Part shown: piece after piece, positions 16,121 to 24,759 of the stretch | Position numbering within the stretch: the stretch's first letter is position 1 | Layout of the letters: each line of letters begins with the position of its first letter | Origin: RBG-13-66-14 sp964436465 | Lineage (GTDB): Bacteria > RBG-13-66-14 | DNA: 64,000 bases | Assembly (NCBI GenBank): GCA_964436465.1 | Contig: CAYTCV010000001.1 | Coordinates: 62,001-126,000, forward strand | Direction of reading: 5' to 3' | Notes under the pieces: generated by a model | What the model was told of the DNA's origin: nothing | Seen by the model: the letters and a program-made list of their open reading frames with translations, nothing else | Databases searched by the model: none | Translations under genes and position numbers: made by a program

Positions 16121-16984
16121 TCAGGCAAATCTCGCCGAGACGGAACGGGTCGGGACCAGGTGCATGTTCAATCCGAGCTCCCGGGGCTTGTGCCCGTAGG
16201 CCAGGCCGATGAGCTCGGTGAGGTAGACGATGGGAATCCGCAGTTTTTTTCCGGCTATTCTTCCGGCGCCGCTCTGGCGCATGTCCAGGTTGGCGTGGCA
16301 CATGGGGCAGGCCACGGCGATGCAGTCCGCCGAAACCTTTTCCGCCGCCACGAGGATTTTGGCCGCCAGGGCCTCCACGATGTCCACCCGGCTGAAGGGG
16401 AAGGCCGCCCCGCAGCACTCGGTGCGGTGGCTCCAATCCACCGGCTCCGCGCCGACGCTCTCGAGAATCCGCTCCATCTTGCGCGGCTCCTCGGTGTCGT
16501 CCACGACGGCGTAATCCGGCGGCCGCGTGAGCAGGCAGCCGTAGTAGCAGGCGACCTTCAGGCCCTCCAGACGGCGGTGGACCTTTTTCGTAATCTCCTC
16601 ATAACCGACGTCGTCGGCGAGGAAATCCACGATGTGCTTGACCTCGACCGAGCCGTCGTAGGGTTCCTCGACCGTCTCGGCGACCCGGGCCGCCAGCTTC
16701 TTGTCGTGCCTGAGCTCGTAGTTCGCGGCCGAGAGCCGGGAGTAACACGCGGCGCAGGTGGTCAGCACCGGAAGGCCGAGCGGCTTCGCCTGCGACAGAT
16801 TGTACGCCCCCAGGGAAACGGACAGGAGCTTCGAGTGGTGGTGTCCGGGGGAGGCGGCGCAGCAGACCCAGTCCGGCACCTCCGTCAGCTCGACGCCCAG
16901 GTCCTTGAACACGGCGAAGGCGCTTTTCTCGAACTCGCGGCTGGTGCCGTGGTTGGAACAGCCGGGGTAGTAGGCGATTTTCAA
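16121..16984 (-). CDS. hdrB: HdrB-like CCG-domain heterodisulfide reductase subunit
   Basis: A 287-residue protein with two cysteine-rich CCG domains that bind the non-cubane [4Fe-4S] clusters reducing a disulfide substrate. The first has YYPGCSNHG, then WVCCAASPG, then TTCAACYSRL. The second has ACYYGCLLTRP, then TECCGAAFPFSR, then ACPMCHANLD. The TTG start is right at the conserved KIAYYPGC N-terminus and has a GGAGGA site. In bacteria without coenzyme M the disulfide is proposed to be a DsrC-like protein; none is encoded in this window. Confidence 0.93.
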   Translation of the reverse strand: MKIAYYPGCSNHGTSREFEKSAFAVFKDLGVELTEVPDWVCCAASPGHHHSKLLSVSLGAYNLSQAKPLGLPVLTTCAACYSRLSAANYELRHDKKLAARVAETVEEPYDGSVEVKHIVDFLADDVGYEEITKKVHRRLEGLKVACYYGCLLTRPPDYAVVDDTEEPRKMERILESVGAEPVDWSHRTECCGAAFPFSRVDIVEALAAKILVAAEKVSADCIAVACPMCHANLDMRQSGAGRIAGKKLRIPIVYLTELIGLAYGHKPRELGLNMHLVPTRSVSARFA

Positions 16985-16999
16985 GAATCCTCCCAGGCT

Positions 17000-17578
17000 C
17001 TATTCGGTGCCTTCGGATTCGGTTCCGAGTACCCGCTTGTAGATGTCTTTGACGGCCTGCCGGCCCTTCTTCGTCCCCCGCTGGGGGAAGAGTCTGAGCT
17101 TGCCCTTGAACAACAGGCCCGGCAGCTTGGTCATGTTGTTGAAGAAGTGTCCGCTGGTCAGGTTATACATCGCGGCGAGCTGGGCCTCGAACAGGCGGCT
17201 GTGCATCCGCACCGTGCCCAGGAATCGGCGCTCGAAGGTCAGCAGGTCGCGGTTCGGCGGCTTGATGCCCCGCATCCGGGCCACCTGGCGCAGGGCGTCC
17301 ATGACGGCGGCCACGGACACGCCCTTGGGGCAGCGCGTGTAGCAGGTCTCGCAACTGGCGCAAATCCAGGGGGTGTTCACCTTTAAGAGCCTCTCGCCGA
17401 GGCCGAGCTGCAGGTAGCGCATGACGCGGTTCGGCTTGATTTCCATCTCGTAGGCGGTCGGGCAGCCGGCGGAGCAGTTGCCGCACTGGTAGCACTCCGC
17501 GGCGACCTGGCCCGAGAGCGCCTCGACCTGTCGCTCGATGTCGCCCTGCAGCCGCTCAAGCTCGAGAATCAGCTCCAT
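17000..17578 (-). CDS. hdrC: HdrC-like iron-sulfur subunit
   Basis: A 192-residue protein with two [4Fe-4S] motifs: C29-x2-C32-x2-C35-x3-C39-P and C73-x2-C76-x2-C79-x3-C83-P. The linker NRVMRYLQLGL is typical of HdrC. It relays electrons between HdrA and HdrB. It is the first gene of the minus-strand operon, 120 bases downstream of a good promoter, and hdrB follows after 15 bases. The N-terminal helix (LELERLQGDIERQVEAL) is an ordinary HdrC lead-in. Confidence 0.93.
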   Translation of the reverse strand: MELILELERLQGDIERQVEALSGQVAAECYQCGNCSAGCPTAYEMEIKPNRVMRYLQLGLGERLLKVNTPWICASCETCYTRCPKGVSVAAVMDALRQVARMRGIKPPNRDLLTFERRFLGTVRMHSRLFEAQLAAMYNLTSGHFFNNMTKLPGLLFKGKLRLFPQRGTKKGRQAVKDIYKRVLGTESEGTE

Positions 17579-17697
17579 GAAATCCCTCGTGGGGTTGAGT
17601 TCGTGAAAAATGGTGCGCAGTGGGGGAACGATACGGCTCGCCCTGGAGCAAGCCCTTTTCGCGGAGGGGATTCGGAAAATCTTTCATCCCACGGCGT

Positions 17698-17726
17698 AAC
17701 CTAGCAGACGGGTAAGGCTTTGTCAA
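17698..17726 (-). promoter_or_regulatory. Promoter of the hdr/flx operon
   Basis: On the minus strand: TTGACA (17721-17726), a 17-base spacer, TAGGTT (17698-17703). The predicted start leaves a leader of about 110 bases before hdrC, long enough for regulation, although no clear element is seen in it. Confidence 0.65.
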
Positions 17727-17754
17727 GGCCGGTGTATAGCGACGGACCGCGGCC

Positions 17755-17880
17755 CCTGGTCTCCCTCTCCCCGTGGGAGAGGGATTAAGGGTGAGGGCTA
17801 CCTTCTGCCCCCTCGCCCCTCTGGGGAGAGGGCTGGGGTGAGGGGAGGGCCGACCTAAACGGCGCGCCGTCGGTCGGCCC
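17755..17880 (+). repeat. Palindromic CCCTCTCCCC...GGGAGAGGG repeats
   Basis: Two units of the CCCTCTCC(C/A)...GGAGAGGG family lie in tandem, joined by AAGGGTGAGGG. They are followed by the CGGTCGGCCCCTACGT unit of the second family. They lie between the hdr promoter and the M3 peptidase stop. No gene is seen in 17727-17938. Confidence 0.65.
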
Positions 17881-17938
17881 CTACGTAATCGCAGCGGCAA
17901 TATGGTGCGGATGACCCACAGTTCGCCCTTACCGCTGA

Positions 17939-19543
17939 CTAATCTGCGGCCCGGGTCTCCGCCTCCTGCCGAATCAGCCGCTCGACCAGCGGGACCGGTG
18001 AAATCTCGGCGTAGCCCAGCTCGGCGGCGAGCTCCCCGGGCGTCGGCTTGTACCCCTGCGACCACAACCCCTCCAGAAAATCCCCCGCCGCCGGGTCGCG
18101 CCACCACTCCCCGCCGAAACGGTCCAGGAGCGTCTCGCGGACCAGGGCCTCCAGCATCCAGGCGTAGAGGTAGTCAGTAGTGTAAAAATCCTCGTTGGTG
18201 GTGTAGAGGCCGACGTCGTACTCCTCCTCGGTGCGGGTCCAGACGCCGGCCCAGTCAATCAGCTCCCGGTAGCTTTCTCGCGGGTCGGCCTCCACGCCGT
18301 GGAGGGAGAGCTCGTACAGGAAGCTCACGCAGTAAGCCCGCAGGCCGGAGACCTCGCAGTAGAGCTGTTCGCGCCGGAAGCTCCGACTTTCCGCCTCGTC
18401 CGTCATCCCCACGGCCCGGCTCAGGAACGCCGGGTTCTCGAAGACGTTCTCGAAGGTGAAAGCGTAGGTCTCGGTCACCGCGTCGTCGCCGAGGAGCTTG
18501 AACTCGTAGGGCAGGCTCGGGTCGGTGAAGGCGAAGTGCAGGGCGTGGCCCATCTCGTGGAACAGGGTCTCGTAGTCGGTGAACCCGCCCGTGGGCTTGA
18601 CCAGAACCCGGACGTCCTCGGGGACCCGCATGGGCCAGCAGGCGGCGCGGGGCTCCTTCTCCGGCCGGTCCTCGGAGTCGAGCCGGATGTTCGTCAGGCC
18701 TTCGAAATCGATGCCGAGTCCGTGGGTGAAATCGAGCCACAGGGGGATGAGCCCCTCGGCGGGGAAGTGCGAATCGTAGGCATCGGTGCGCCAGAGCTGG
18801 CCCCGGTCGTAGCTGCGCACGTCCGCCAGGGCCAGGTCGGGGAAGACCTCCGCCACCCTTTCGCGCGCCAGGGTCTCGAACAGGCCCCGCGTAGCGCCCA
18901 GGATGTAGAGGCAGTCGCCGGTGAGCTGGCCGAAATCCCGGCCGTAGATTTGGGCGTAGTAATCCACGAAGTCGTCGAAACCCAGCTCGCGGCACTCCCC
19001 GCGGGTGGCCTCCACGATTCCCGCCAGGCGCGGGTTGATTTCGTCCACGATGAACCCCCGCTCGGCGGTCCACAACTCCCGGCGGCGGTCGCGGTCGTCG
19101 GAGCGGAAGATGACGTCGTCCATCTGCCGGTAGGGAATCTCCTCCCCGGCGACCTCGAGGACCGCGGACGCCTCGGTGGAGACGTAGTCGTTGTAGAGCT
19201 CGTCGAGGGGGAACCAGAGAAGGTTATTCTCTAAGTCTCTCACCAGGAACGCGTAGGACCGGCGCTGGAGCGGGTCCGTCGCTTCGGCCTCCAGGGAGCG
19301 CAGCCAGTCCGCCAGGGCGGGGTCGTCCAGGTAGGCGTACTTCTCGTAGATGGGCCCGGTGTCGACCTCCTCGCCGTAGGCGTCCATGGCGTAGTACGCC
19401 TCGCCCAGCTCGTAGCCGAAATTCTCCAGGTCCCCGCGCAGCGTATCCACGGTGAGTGGCTCTCCGTCGGGGCCGAGCGGCGACGGGAGGGACGCGAGGG
19501 CGCCGGAAACGATGAGCAGCAGAAAGAGTGTGTTACGTCGCAT
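17939..19543 (-). CDS. Exported M3-family (oligoendopeptidase-like) metallopeptidase
   Basis: A 534-residue zinc peptidase with a signal peptide (MRRNTLFLLLIVSGALA). The active-site motif is FHEMGHALHF (H329, E330, H333), with the third ligand expected in ETYAFTFENVF about 30 residues on. The all-helical flanks (YAQIYGRDFGQL, WMLEALVRETLLDRFGGEWW) fit the M3/PepF clan. It is shorter than cytoplasmic PepF (about 600) and exported, so a periplasmic or cell-surface peptidase is likely. Its start overlaps the rluD stop by 11 bases. Confidence 0.82.
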   Translation of the reverse strand: MRRNTLFLLLIVSGALASLPSPLGPDGEPLTVDTLRGDLENFGYELGEAYYAMDAYGEEVDTGPIYEKYAYLDDPALADWLRSLEAEATDPLQRRSYAFLVRDLENNLLWFPLDELYNDYVSTEASAVLEVAGEEIPYRQMDDVIFRSDDRDRRRELWTAERGFIVDEINPRLAGIVEATRGECRELGFDDFVDYYAQIYGRDFGQLTGDCLYILGATRGLFETLARERVAEVFPDLALADVRSYDRGQLWRTDAYDSHFPAEGLIPLWLDFTHGLGIDFEGLTNIRLDSEDRPEKEPRAACWPMRVPEDVRVLVKPTGGFTDYETLFHEMGHALHFAFTDPSLPYEFKLLGDDAVTETYAFTFENVFENPAFLSRAVGMTDEAESRSFRREQLYCEVSGLRAYCVSFLYELSLHGVEADPRESYRELIDWAGVWTRTEEEYDVGLYTTNEDFYTTDYLYAWMLEALVRETLLDRFGGEWWRDPAAGDFLEGLWSQGYKPTPGELAAELGYAEISPVPLVERLIRQEAETRAAD

Positions 19544-20510
19544 GTGTCTCTCCGTGTCCGCGGAGGAGTTCGAGGGTTTTGGTAAATACCGGCGGTGGCT
19601 CCGAAGTAAAGGTCAAACGTTCGCCGCTCTCCGGGTGATTGAAGGCCAGCAACCGGGCGTGGAGGGCCTGGCCTTCGAGGGGCAGGCCGGCGGAGGCGCG
19701 GCGGCTGGCCCGTGTGCCGTACACCTCGTCCCCCAGGAGCGGATGGCCCCGGTGGGCGAGGTGCACCCGGACCTGGTGCGTGCGGCCGGTTTCCAGGCGG
19801 CATTCGACCAGCGCGGCCCAGGGCTCTTTGGGCGGCAGGGTTTCCAGGACGCGGTAATGGGTCACGGCTTGGCGGCCGCTCTGCACCACGGCGAAGCGCT
19901 TGCGGTCCCGCGGATGGCGGCCGATGGGCGCCTCGATGGTCCCCGCGGCGGGCTCCGGCACGCCGTAGGTGAGCGCCCGGTAGACCCGCTCGGTGGTGTG
20001 CGCCGAGAACTGGCCCACCAGCGACAGGAGAGCGGCCCGGGTCTTGGCCAGCACCAGCACCCCCGAGGTGTCCATGTCGAGCCGGTGGACCACCCCGGGG
20101 CGGCGTCCGTCTCCCACTACGGCCAACCGGATTCCCCGGGCGGAAAGGGCGTTCAGCAGGGTGTCGTCGGCGTGGCCGTGGGCCGGGTGGACGACGAGCC
20201 CCGCCGGCTTGTCCACCACGACTACCAAGGAATCCTCGTACAGGATTTCAATCTCCGCCTCGCGGGGGGTGAGCGGGTCGAGCGGTTCCGGCTCGGCCAG
20301 GGCCTCGGGCAGGATTGTCACCCTCTCGCCGCCTTTGAGCCTTTTATCCGACGAGGAGGGAGCTCCGTCGAGGAGAATGAGCCCCTCCCGGATGGCCGCC
20401 GTGATGCGCGAGCGCGAGACGCCGAGCCTTTGGGCCAGGTAGCGGTCCAGCCGCCCCCCGGTTGCTTCTTCGTCGGCCTGAAATTCCACCGTTCCAGCGT
20501 CCACGTTCAA
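19533..20510 (-). CDS. rluD: Ribosomal large subunit pseudouridine synthase, RluD family
   Basis: This enzyme isomerises uridines in 23S rRNA. The N-terminal S4 domain is at residues 18-65 (GGRLDRYLAQRLGVSRSRI). The catalytic block is VHRLDMDTSGVLVLAKT, with D145 as the catalytic aspartate, and RTHQVRVHLAHRGHPLLGD matches the RluA/C/D C-terminal motif. Its 325 residues are normal for RluD. The annotated start is a TTG at 20510; a GTG six bases inside is an alternative. It lies upstream of, and overlaps, the M3 peptidase gene. Confidence 0.92.
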   Translation of the reverse strand: MNVDAGTVEFQADEEATGGRLDRYLAQRLGVSRSRITAAIREGLILLDGAPSSSDKRLKGGERVTILPEALAEPEPLDPLTPREAEIEILYEDSLVVVVDKPAGLVVHPAHGHADDTLLNALSARGIRLAVVGDGRRPGVVHRLDMDTSGVLVLAKTRAALLSLVGQFSAHTTERVYRALTYGVPEPAAGTIEAPIGRHPRDRKRFAVVQSGRQAVTHYRVLETLPPKEPWAALVECRLETGRTHQVRVHLAHRGHPLLGDEVYGTRASRRASAGLPLEGQALHARLLAFNHPESGERLTFTSEPPPVFTKTLELLRGHGETHAT

Positions 20511-20538
20511 TCCCGTTTTACGGCGGTGCCGTCCCGGT

Positions 20539-20568
20539 TTGACCCCCGGTGTCGGAGGGCGGTAAAAT
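20539..20568 (+). promoter_or_regulatory. Promoter of the small orphan gene
   Basis: TTGACC (20539-20544), an 18-base spacer, TAAAAT (20563-20568). The predicted start site is at about 20575, which rules out the in-frame GTG at 20549 and supports the ATG at 20585. Confidence 0.55.
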
Positions 20569-20584
20569 CCCCTCGGGAGGCCCC

Positions 20585-20821
20585 ATGCCCTACGTCCGGT
20601 ACCGCGGTCGGTACGCCGTTCTGGTCCACGCCTGCCGCCGGGGCGGGAAGGTTGTGCAGCGGCACCTGGCCTATCTGGGGAAGCGGTCGAGGGTGGAGCC
20701 GGAGCTGCGGGCGAAAATCGAGGCCCGGTTCCCGGAAATCGCCTTCGACTGGGAAAAGCTGGAATCTTGTCTGCGCGGCGGCGCCGGGAGAAGCGCTTCG
20801 AGCTGGCTCGAGGAGGATTAG
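20585..20821 (+). CDS. Small orphan protein
   Basis: A 78-residue basic protein. It begins MPYVRYRGRYAVLVHACRRG and contains QRHLAYLGKRSRVEPELRAKIEARF. The pattern resembles the short helical C-terminal piece seen in some transposase-associated or DUF proteins, but I do not recognise the family. GGGAGG precedes the ATG by four bases, a promoter lies directly upstream and a terminator directly downstream, so it is a compact independent unit and probably real. Confidence 0.6.
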   Translation: MPYVRYRGRYAVLVHACRRGGKVVQRHLAYLGKRSRVEPELRAKIEARFPEIAFDWEKLESCLRGGAGRSASSWLEED

Positions 20822-20840
20822 CGTCGAGACAGTGTATTCA

Positions 20841-20863
20841 AGCCCCGTGGAAGGGGCTTTTTT
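20841..20863 (+). terminator. Rho-independent terminator
   Basis: An AGCCCC/GGGGCT stem with a six-base loop and a run of T, 20 bases after the stop of the small orphan gene. Confidence 0.82.
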
Positions 20864-20886
20864 GGATTCCCTCGCCGGACCGGCGG

Positions 20887-22074
20887 TCAATCCTGCCGGA
20901 AGAGGATGATGCGCGCCTGGTCCTCCGGCACGTACTCCTCCTCCCACGGCTCGTACCAGAAGTAGGCGTCCACGACCCACAGGTCGCCGTCCTCCGTCAC
21001 CGTCAGGTCCAGGGGGCAGCGCAGCCGCCAGTAACCCTCGCCGTAGATGACCGCCAGCAGCTCGCCGTCGCCGGAGAACTTCTGGATGCGGGCGTTGCGT
21101 GCGTCGCAGACGTAGATGTTCCCGTCGGAGTCCGTGTCAATCCCGAAGGGGGAGGAAAGCTGGCCGTTGTGGAAGCCGAATTTGCCGATGGTCCCCTGGT
21201 AGCGGAATATGTATGGATAGGTATATAACGGGTCGTAATCGGGGTCCTCGGGGTCGGTGGGCGTGGGCTCCATGGTGAATTTCTGGAGCCGGTGGTTGAT
21301 GGTGTCGGAGACGACGACCGTCTCGTCGGGCGTCACGCAGATGCCCATGGGCCGGTAGAATCTACCTTCCTGGTCCCCCTCGCCGCCACCCACGGCCGTC
21401 ACGGATTCCCCCTCGATGTGGAAGAGGTAGCCCAACGCGACGTCGGTGTACACGACTTTATCCGACGGGTAGTAGACCACTGGGCCGGGTTGATAGGTAA
21501 CGGGGTACCCGACGAGGATGTCGGTTTGGGTTATCTGGGTATAGCGGGGACGTCGGTCGTCGGGATTGTCCAGATATGGCACGGGCAGTTTCAGCTTGGA
21601 GACCTGCCTCCCGAACTCGAACACGGGACCCATCTCCGACTGGGATTCGGAGACGTACATCAGCTCGTTATCGGAGGTCGATTCAGGCTCCGATTCGATG
21701 AAGAGCTGGTAGGTGGTTTCCAGGCGCCCGCGGGGCCAGACCCAGTAGGCGTCCCAAATCGCGCTGCCGTCGGGGTTGGGGATGAAGCGCTCGAGGTAAC
21801 CGCCCCGGATGTTGGTGACCAACAGGTTGCCCTCGGAATCGGTCGTGATGGAGTAGGGGAACCAGAAGCCCCAGTCGGGGTCGCCTTCGGCGTCTCCGAG
21901 GGAGTAGGGGCCGGGGTCCGGGTCGCCGACCCGGGTGATTTCGAAGCCGCCGATGGAGGAGTAGCTTTCGGTGGGTACGGGGTAGACGGTCTCCTCGCAG
22001 CCGGTGAGGAGCAGGGTGGCGCAGGCCGTGCCCAGGGCGAACAGACTGTGTTTTTTCAGGACCATCGTCAGCAT
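20887..22074 (-). CDS. NHL-repeat beta-propeller lipoprotein
   Basis: About 395 residues. A lipoprotein signal (LKKHSLFALGTACATLLLTGC, given in part) has lipobox LLTGC. NHL-type propeller blades follow, for example FYRPMGICVTPDETVVVSDT, INHRLQKF, SPFGIDTDSDGNIYVCDA and RNARIQKFSGDGELLAV. Two ATGs (22074 and 22065) fit the signal peptide equally; a GTG-rich extension to 22125 is less likely. NHL proteins bind ligands or act as scaffolds, and the ligand is unknown. It is transcribed divergently from hypE. Confidence 0.78.
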   Translation of the reverse strand: MLTMVLKKHSLFALGTACATLLLTGCEETVYPVPTESYSSIGGFEITRVGDPDPGPYSLGDAEGDPDWGFWFPYSITTDSEGNLLVTNIRGGYLERFIPNPDGSAIWDAYWVWPRGRLETTYQLFIESEPESTSDNELMYVSESQSEMGPVFEFGRQVSKLKLPVPYLDNPDDRRPRYTQITQTDILVGYPVTYQPGPVVYYPSDKVVYTDVALGYLFHIEGESVTAVGGGEGDQEGRFYRPMGICVTPDETVVVSDTINHRLQKFTMEPTPTDPEDPDYDPLYTYPYIFRYQGTIGKFGFHNGQLSSPFGIDTDSDGNIYVCDARNARIQKFSGDGELLAVIYGEGYWRLRCPLDLTVTEDGDLWVVDAYFWYEPWEEEYVPEDQARIILFRQD

Positions 22075-22116
22075 TTTACCACACCGCCCCGCGGCCCGCC
22101 AACGGTACGCCAATGG

Positions 22117-22122
22117 TATAAT
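22117..22122 (+). promoter_or_regulatory. Extended -10 promoter element before hypE
   Basis: A perfect TATAAT preceded by TGG (extended -10), with no recognisable -35. The expected start lies right at the GGAGGA ribosome-binding site, so the leader is only about 10 bases. Confidence 0.55.
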
Positions 22123-22139
22123 CACCGGTCGGAGGACTG

Positions 22140-23144
22140 TTGAGCCCAGAAATAATCACCCTGGCCCACGGCGGCGGCGGCATCGCCTCGCGGCGCCTGC
22201 TCACCGAGCACCTGCTGCCGCGGCTGGAATCGGCGGCGCTCCGGCCGTTGGGCGATTCGGCGCTGGTGGACGTCCCCTCGGGCCGAATCGCGCTGACGAC
22301 CGACAGCTACGTGATTCAGCCCTGGCGCTTCCCCGGCGGCGACATCGGCCAGCTGGCGGTATGCGGGACGGTCAACGACCTGGCGGTGACGGGCGCCCGG
22401 CCGCTATACCTCACCCTGGGGCTGATTCTCGAAGAGGGCCTATCGCTCGCGGACCTGGACGCGGTCATCGACTCTGTGGCGCGGACGGCGGGGGAGGCCG
22501 GGGTCGAGGTCGTGGCCGGGGACACCAAGGTGGTCAACCGGGGCGACGCCGACGGCCTTTACATCAACACGGCGGGGGTCGGCGTCTTCGACGAAGGTCA
22601 CGCGCAGCTTCCCGGGCCGCGGTCCGGCGATAAGCTCCTCGTCACCGGGGCCCTGGGGGACCACGGCCTGGCGGTGATGGCCGCCCGAGAGAAATTGCCC
22701 CTGAAAAGCGAGCTCGTTTCCGATTGCGCCCCGCTCGCGGGGCTGGTCGAGGCGATGCGCGGGGCGGGTGAAATCCACTGGATGCGGGACTGCACGAGAG
22801 GCGGGCTGGCCTCGGCGGCCAACGAGCTGGCGGAGGATTTTAGTATGGGCGTTCGCCTGGCCGAGGAACGACTGGTAGTTCACGACGCGGCGGCGGCGGT
22901 GGCCGAGCTTCTGGGTCTCGATATCCTCCACGTGGCCAACGAGGGCGTAATCCTGGCCGCGGTGGCGGAGAAGGACGCCGGGCGGGTCCTGGCGGCGGCC
23001 CGCGCGCACGTCTACGGCCGGGAGGCGTCCTTGGCCGGCGCCCTGACGGAGACCCACCCGCGCCGGGTCGTCCTCGAAACGGCCGTCGGCGGGGAGAGAA
23101 TCGTGGACATGCTCAGCGGCGAGCAACTCCCCCGCATCTGCTAG
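22140..23144 (+). CDS. hypE: [NiFe] hydrogenase maturation protein HypE
   Basis: HypE, of the AIR-synthase fold, converts a thiocarbamoylated C-terminal cysteine to thiocyanate, the source of CN ligands of [NiFe] hydrogenases. The 334-residue protein has the N-terminal LAHGGGG, then FPGGDIGQLAVCGTVNDLAV, GDTKVVNRGDADGLYINTAG and RDCTRGGLAS. It ends in PRIC with the essential terminal Cys334. The start is a TTG with GGAGGA upstream. No hydrogenase structural gene and no other hyp gene is present in this window, so its partners must lie elsewhere. Confidence 0.94.
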   Translation: MSPEIITLAHGGGGIASRRLLTEHLLPRLESAALRPLGDSALVDVPSGRIALTTDSYVIQPWRFPGGDIGQLAVCGTVNDLAVTGARPLYLTLGLILEEGLSLADLDAVIDSVARTAGEAGVEVVAGDTKVVNRGDADGLYINTAGVGVFDEGHAQLPGPRSGDKLLVTGALGDHGLAVMAAREKLPLKSELVSDCAPLAGLVEAMRGAGEIHWMRDCTRGGLASAANELAEDFSMGVRLAEERLVVHDAAAAVAELLGLDILHVANEGVILAAVAEKDAGRVLAAARAHVYGREASLAGALTETHPRRVVLETAVGGERIVDMLSGEQLPRIC

Positions 23145-23206
23145 TGTCCGCCCGGGGAATGTGTTAATCTTCCGGCGAATCTTATCGTTCACCCGAAGGA
23201 GACGAG

Positions 23207-24253
23207 ATGGCAGAGGGTACTGGTGGGGAAAAGGCGCGCAACCTGGAGGCGGCCTTCGCCCAAATCGAGCGGAAATACGGCAAAGGCGCGATTATGCGCA
23301 TGGGCGGGGAAGGCGAACGGGACATAGACGTCATCCCCACCGGCTCTCTCTCCATAGACCGCGCCCTGGGCGTGGGCGGTCTCCCCCGGGGTCGAATCAT
23401 CGAAATCTACGGCCCCGAGGCCAGCGGCAAGACCACCCTCACCCTGCACGTCATCGCCAGCGCCCAGTCGTTGGGCGGCATAGCGGCTTTCATCGACGTG
23501 GAGCACGCCCTGGACGTCAATTACGCGAAAAACCTCGGCATCAACATCGAGGAGCTGCTTGTCAGCCAGCCCGACACCGGGGAGCAGGCGCTGGAAATCG
23601 TGGAGATGCTCGTCCGCTCGGGCGCCGTGGACCTCGTGGTGGTGGACTCCGTGGCGGCCCTGGTCCCCCGGGTTGAAATCGAGGGCGAGATGGGCGACAG
23701 CCACGTGGCCCTGCAGGCCCGGCTGATGAGTCAGGCCCTGCGCAAGCTTACCGGCGTGGTGAGCCGTTCCCACTGCTGCATCCTCTTCACCAACCAAATC
23801 CGCGAGAAGGTCGGCGTGGTTTTCGGCAATCCCGAGATAACACCGGGCGGACGGGCGCTCAAGTTCTACACCACGGTGCGCATGGAGGTGCGCCGCATAG
23901 GCTCGTTGAAGGTCGGCGGCGACAACATCGGCAACCGCAGCCGGGTCAAGGTGGTCAAGAATAAGGTCGCCCCGCCGTTCAAGGAAGCCGAGTTCGACAT
24001 CATTTTCGGTCAGGGCATCAACCGCGTGGGCGAGGTCATCGACCTCGGCGTGGAGGCCGGCGTCATCGAGAAGTCGGGGAGCTGGTTTTCATACGAAGGC
24101 GAGCGGTTGGGTCAGGGCAAGGAAAACGTCAAGGAGTCGCTCGACGAAAAGCCGGAGATGCTGGCGACCATCGAGGCCAAGGTGCGCGACTTCTTCGGCA
24201 TCCCGGCGCAGAAGGGCGCCGCGAAGCCCAAGAAAGAGGCCGCCGCGGAGTGA
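23207..24253 (+). CDS. recA: Recombinase RecA
   Basis: RecA forms ATP-dependent filaments on single-stranded DNA for strand exchange and SOS induction. The 348-residue protein is colinear with the family. Walker A is GPEASGKTT at residues 69-77, Walker B is VDLVVVDSVAALVP, loop L2 contains the conserved FTNQIREKVGV block, and the C-terminal tail is Lys/Glu-rich. An AAGGAG site precedes the ATG. A bidirectional terminator lies 75 bases downstream. No LexA-like box was recognised in the 62-base gap from hypE. Confidence 0.98.
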   Translation: MAEGTGGEKARNLEAAFAQIERKYGKGAIMRMGGEGERDIDVIPTGSLSIDRALGVGGLPRGRIIEIYGPEASGKTTLTLHVIASAQSLGGIAAFIDVEHALDVNYAKNLGINIEELLVSQPDTGEQALEIVEMLVRSGAVDLVVVDSVAALVPRVEIEGEMGDSHVALQARLMSQALRKLTGVVSRSHCCILFTNQIREKVGVVFGNPEITPGGRALKFYTTVRMEVRRIGSLKVGGDNIGNRSRVKVVKNKVAPPFKEAEFDIIFGQGINRVGEVIDLGVEAGVIEKSGSWFSYEGERLGQGKENVKESLDEKPEMLATIEAKVRDFFGIPAQKGAAKPKKEAAAE

Positions 24254-24328
24254 CCGTCCGTGGTTTTCGGGGCGCATATACGGCGGGGGCTGCGGTCCCC
24301 GTTTTTTACCGCGCCCTTGTACGACGCG

Positions 24329-24360
24329 AAAAAAAACGGCGCCCGGGCGCCGACTTTTTT
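24329..24360. terminator. Bidirectional terminator between recA and a convergent gene
   Basis: A 16-base perfect palindrome (CGGCGCCCGGGCGCCG) has eight A on its left and six T on its right. It serves recA on the plus strand and the membrane protein gene on the minus strand. Confidence 0.85.
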
Positions 24361-24381
24361 AAAAATTTTCCCAAGGGATGC

Positions 24382-24759
24382 CTAATACTCCGATGGCTTG
24401 TCGCCGATGACGCCCTTTAAAACCAGAATCCCAACCGCGACCAGCGCCAGGCCGACCCAGCCCGGAATCGAGGTCCAGAAGCCTATCCACAGCGGAAGTC
24501 CCATGAAGGTGCAGCCCAGAAAACACGCGAGGCCGATGAAGAAGAGTATCAACCCGGAGGTGAAGAATCCCGCCGCCCGCTGCCGGGGCGTTTTCGGCTT
24601 ACGTTCGATGTCGGTAAGCCAGTCGGGCGGCGTGATGCCCTGCCGTAGCGCCTCCATCCTCTCCTCGTGAACCAGCTTCTTCCTCCGGAAGTCCAGCCAA
24701 ATGGCCAGCATCCCGATGCCGATTCCCATGAAGACCGCGGTGAATCCGACTACATCCAT
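24382..24759 (-). CDS. Small membrane protein (DUF6249-like)
   Basis: About 125 residues. The N-terminal transmembrane helix is VVGFTAVFMGIGIGMLAIWL, followed by the juxtamembrane motif DFRRKKLVHEERMEALRQG, then two further hydrophobic helices. This layout is common in DUF6249-type and related small bacterial membrane proteins. The start at ATG 24759 is preferred over an upstream GTG (24789) because the helix begins directly there. Function is unknown. It is convergent with recA. Confidence 0.6.
   Translation of the reverse strand: MDVVGFTAVFMGIGIGMLAIWLDFRRKKLVHEERMEALRQGITPPDWLTDIERKPKTPRQRAAGFFTSGLILFFIGLACFLGCTFMGLPLWIGFWTSIPGWVGLALVAVGILVLKGVIGDKPSEY

Noticed and set aside
15339..16436. 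Longer N-terminus for the TonB-like protein
   Set aside because: The extra 107 codons are read out of frame through hdrB; a clean signal peptide starts at 16115.
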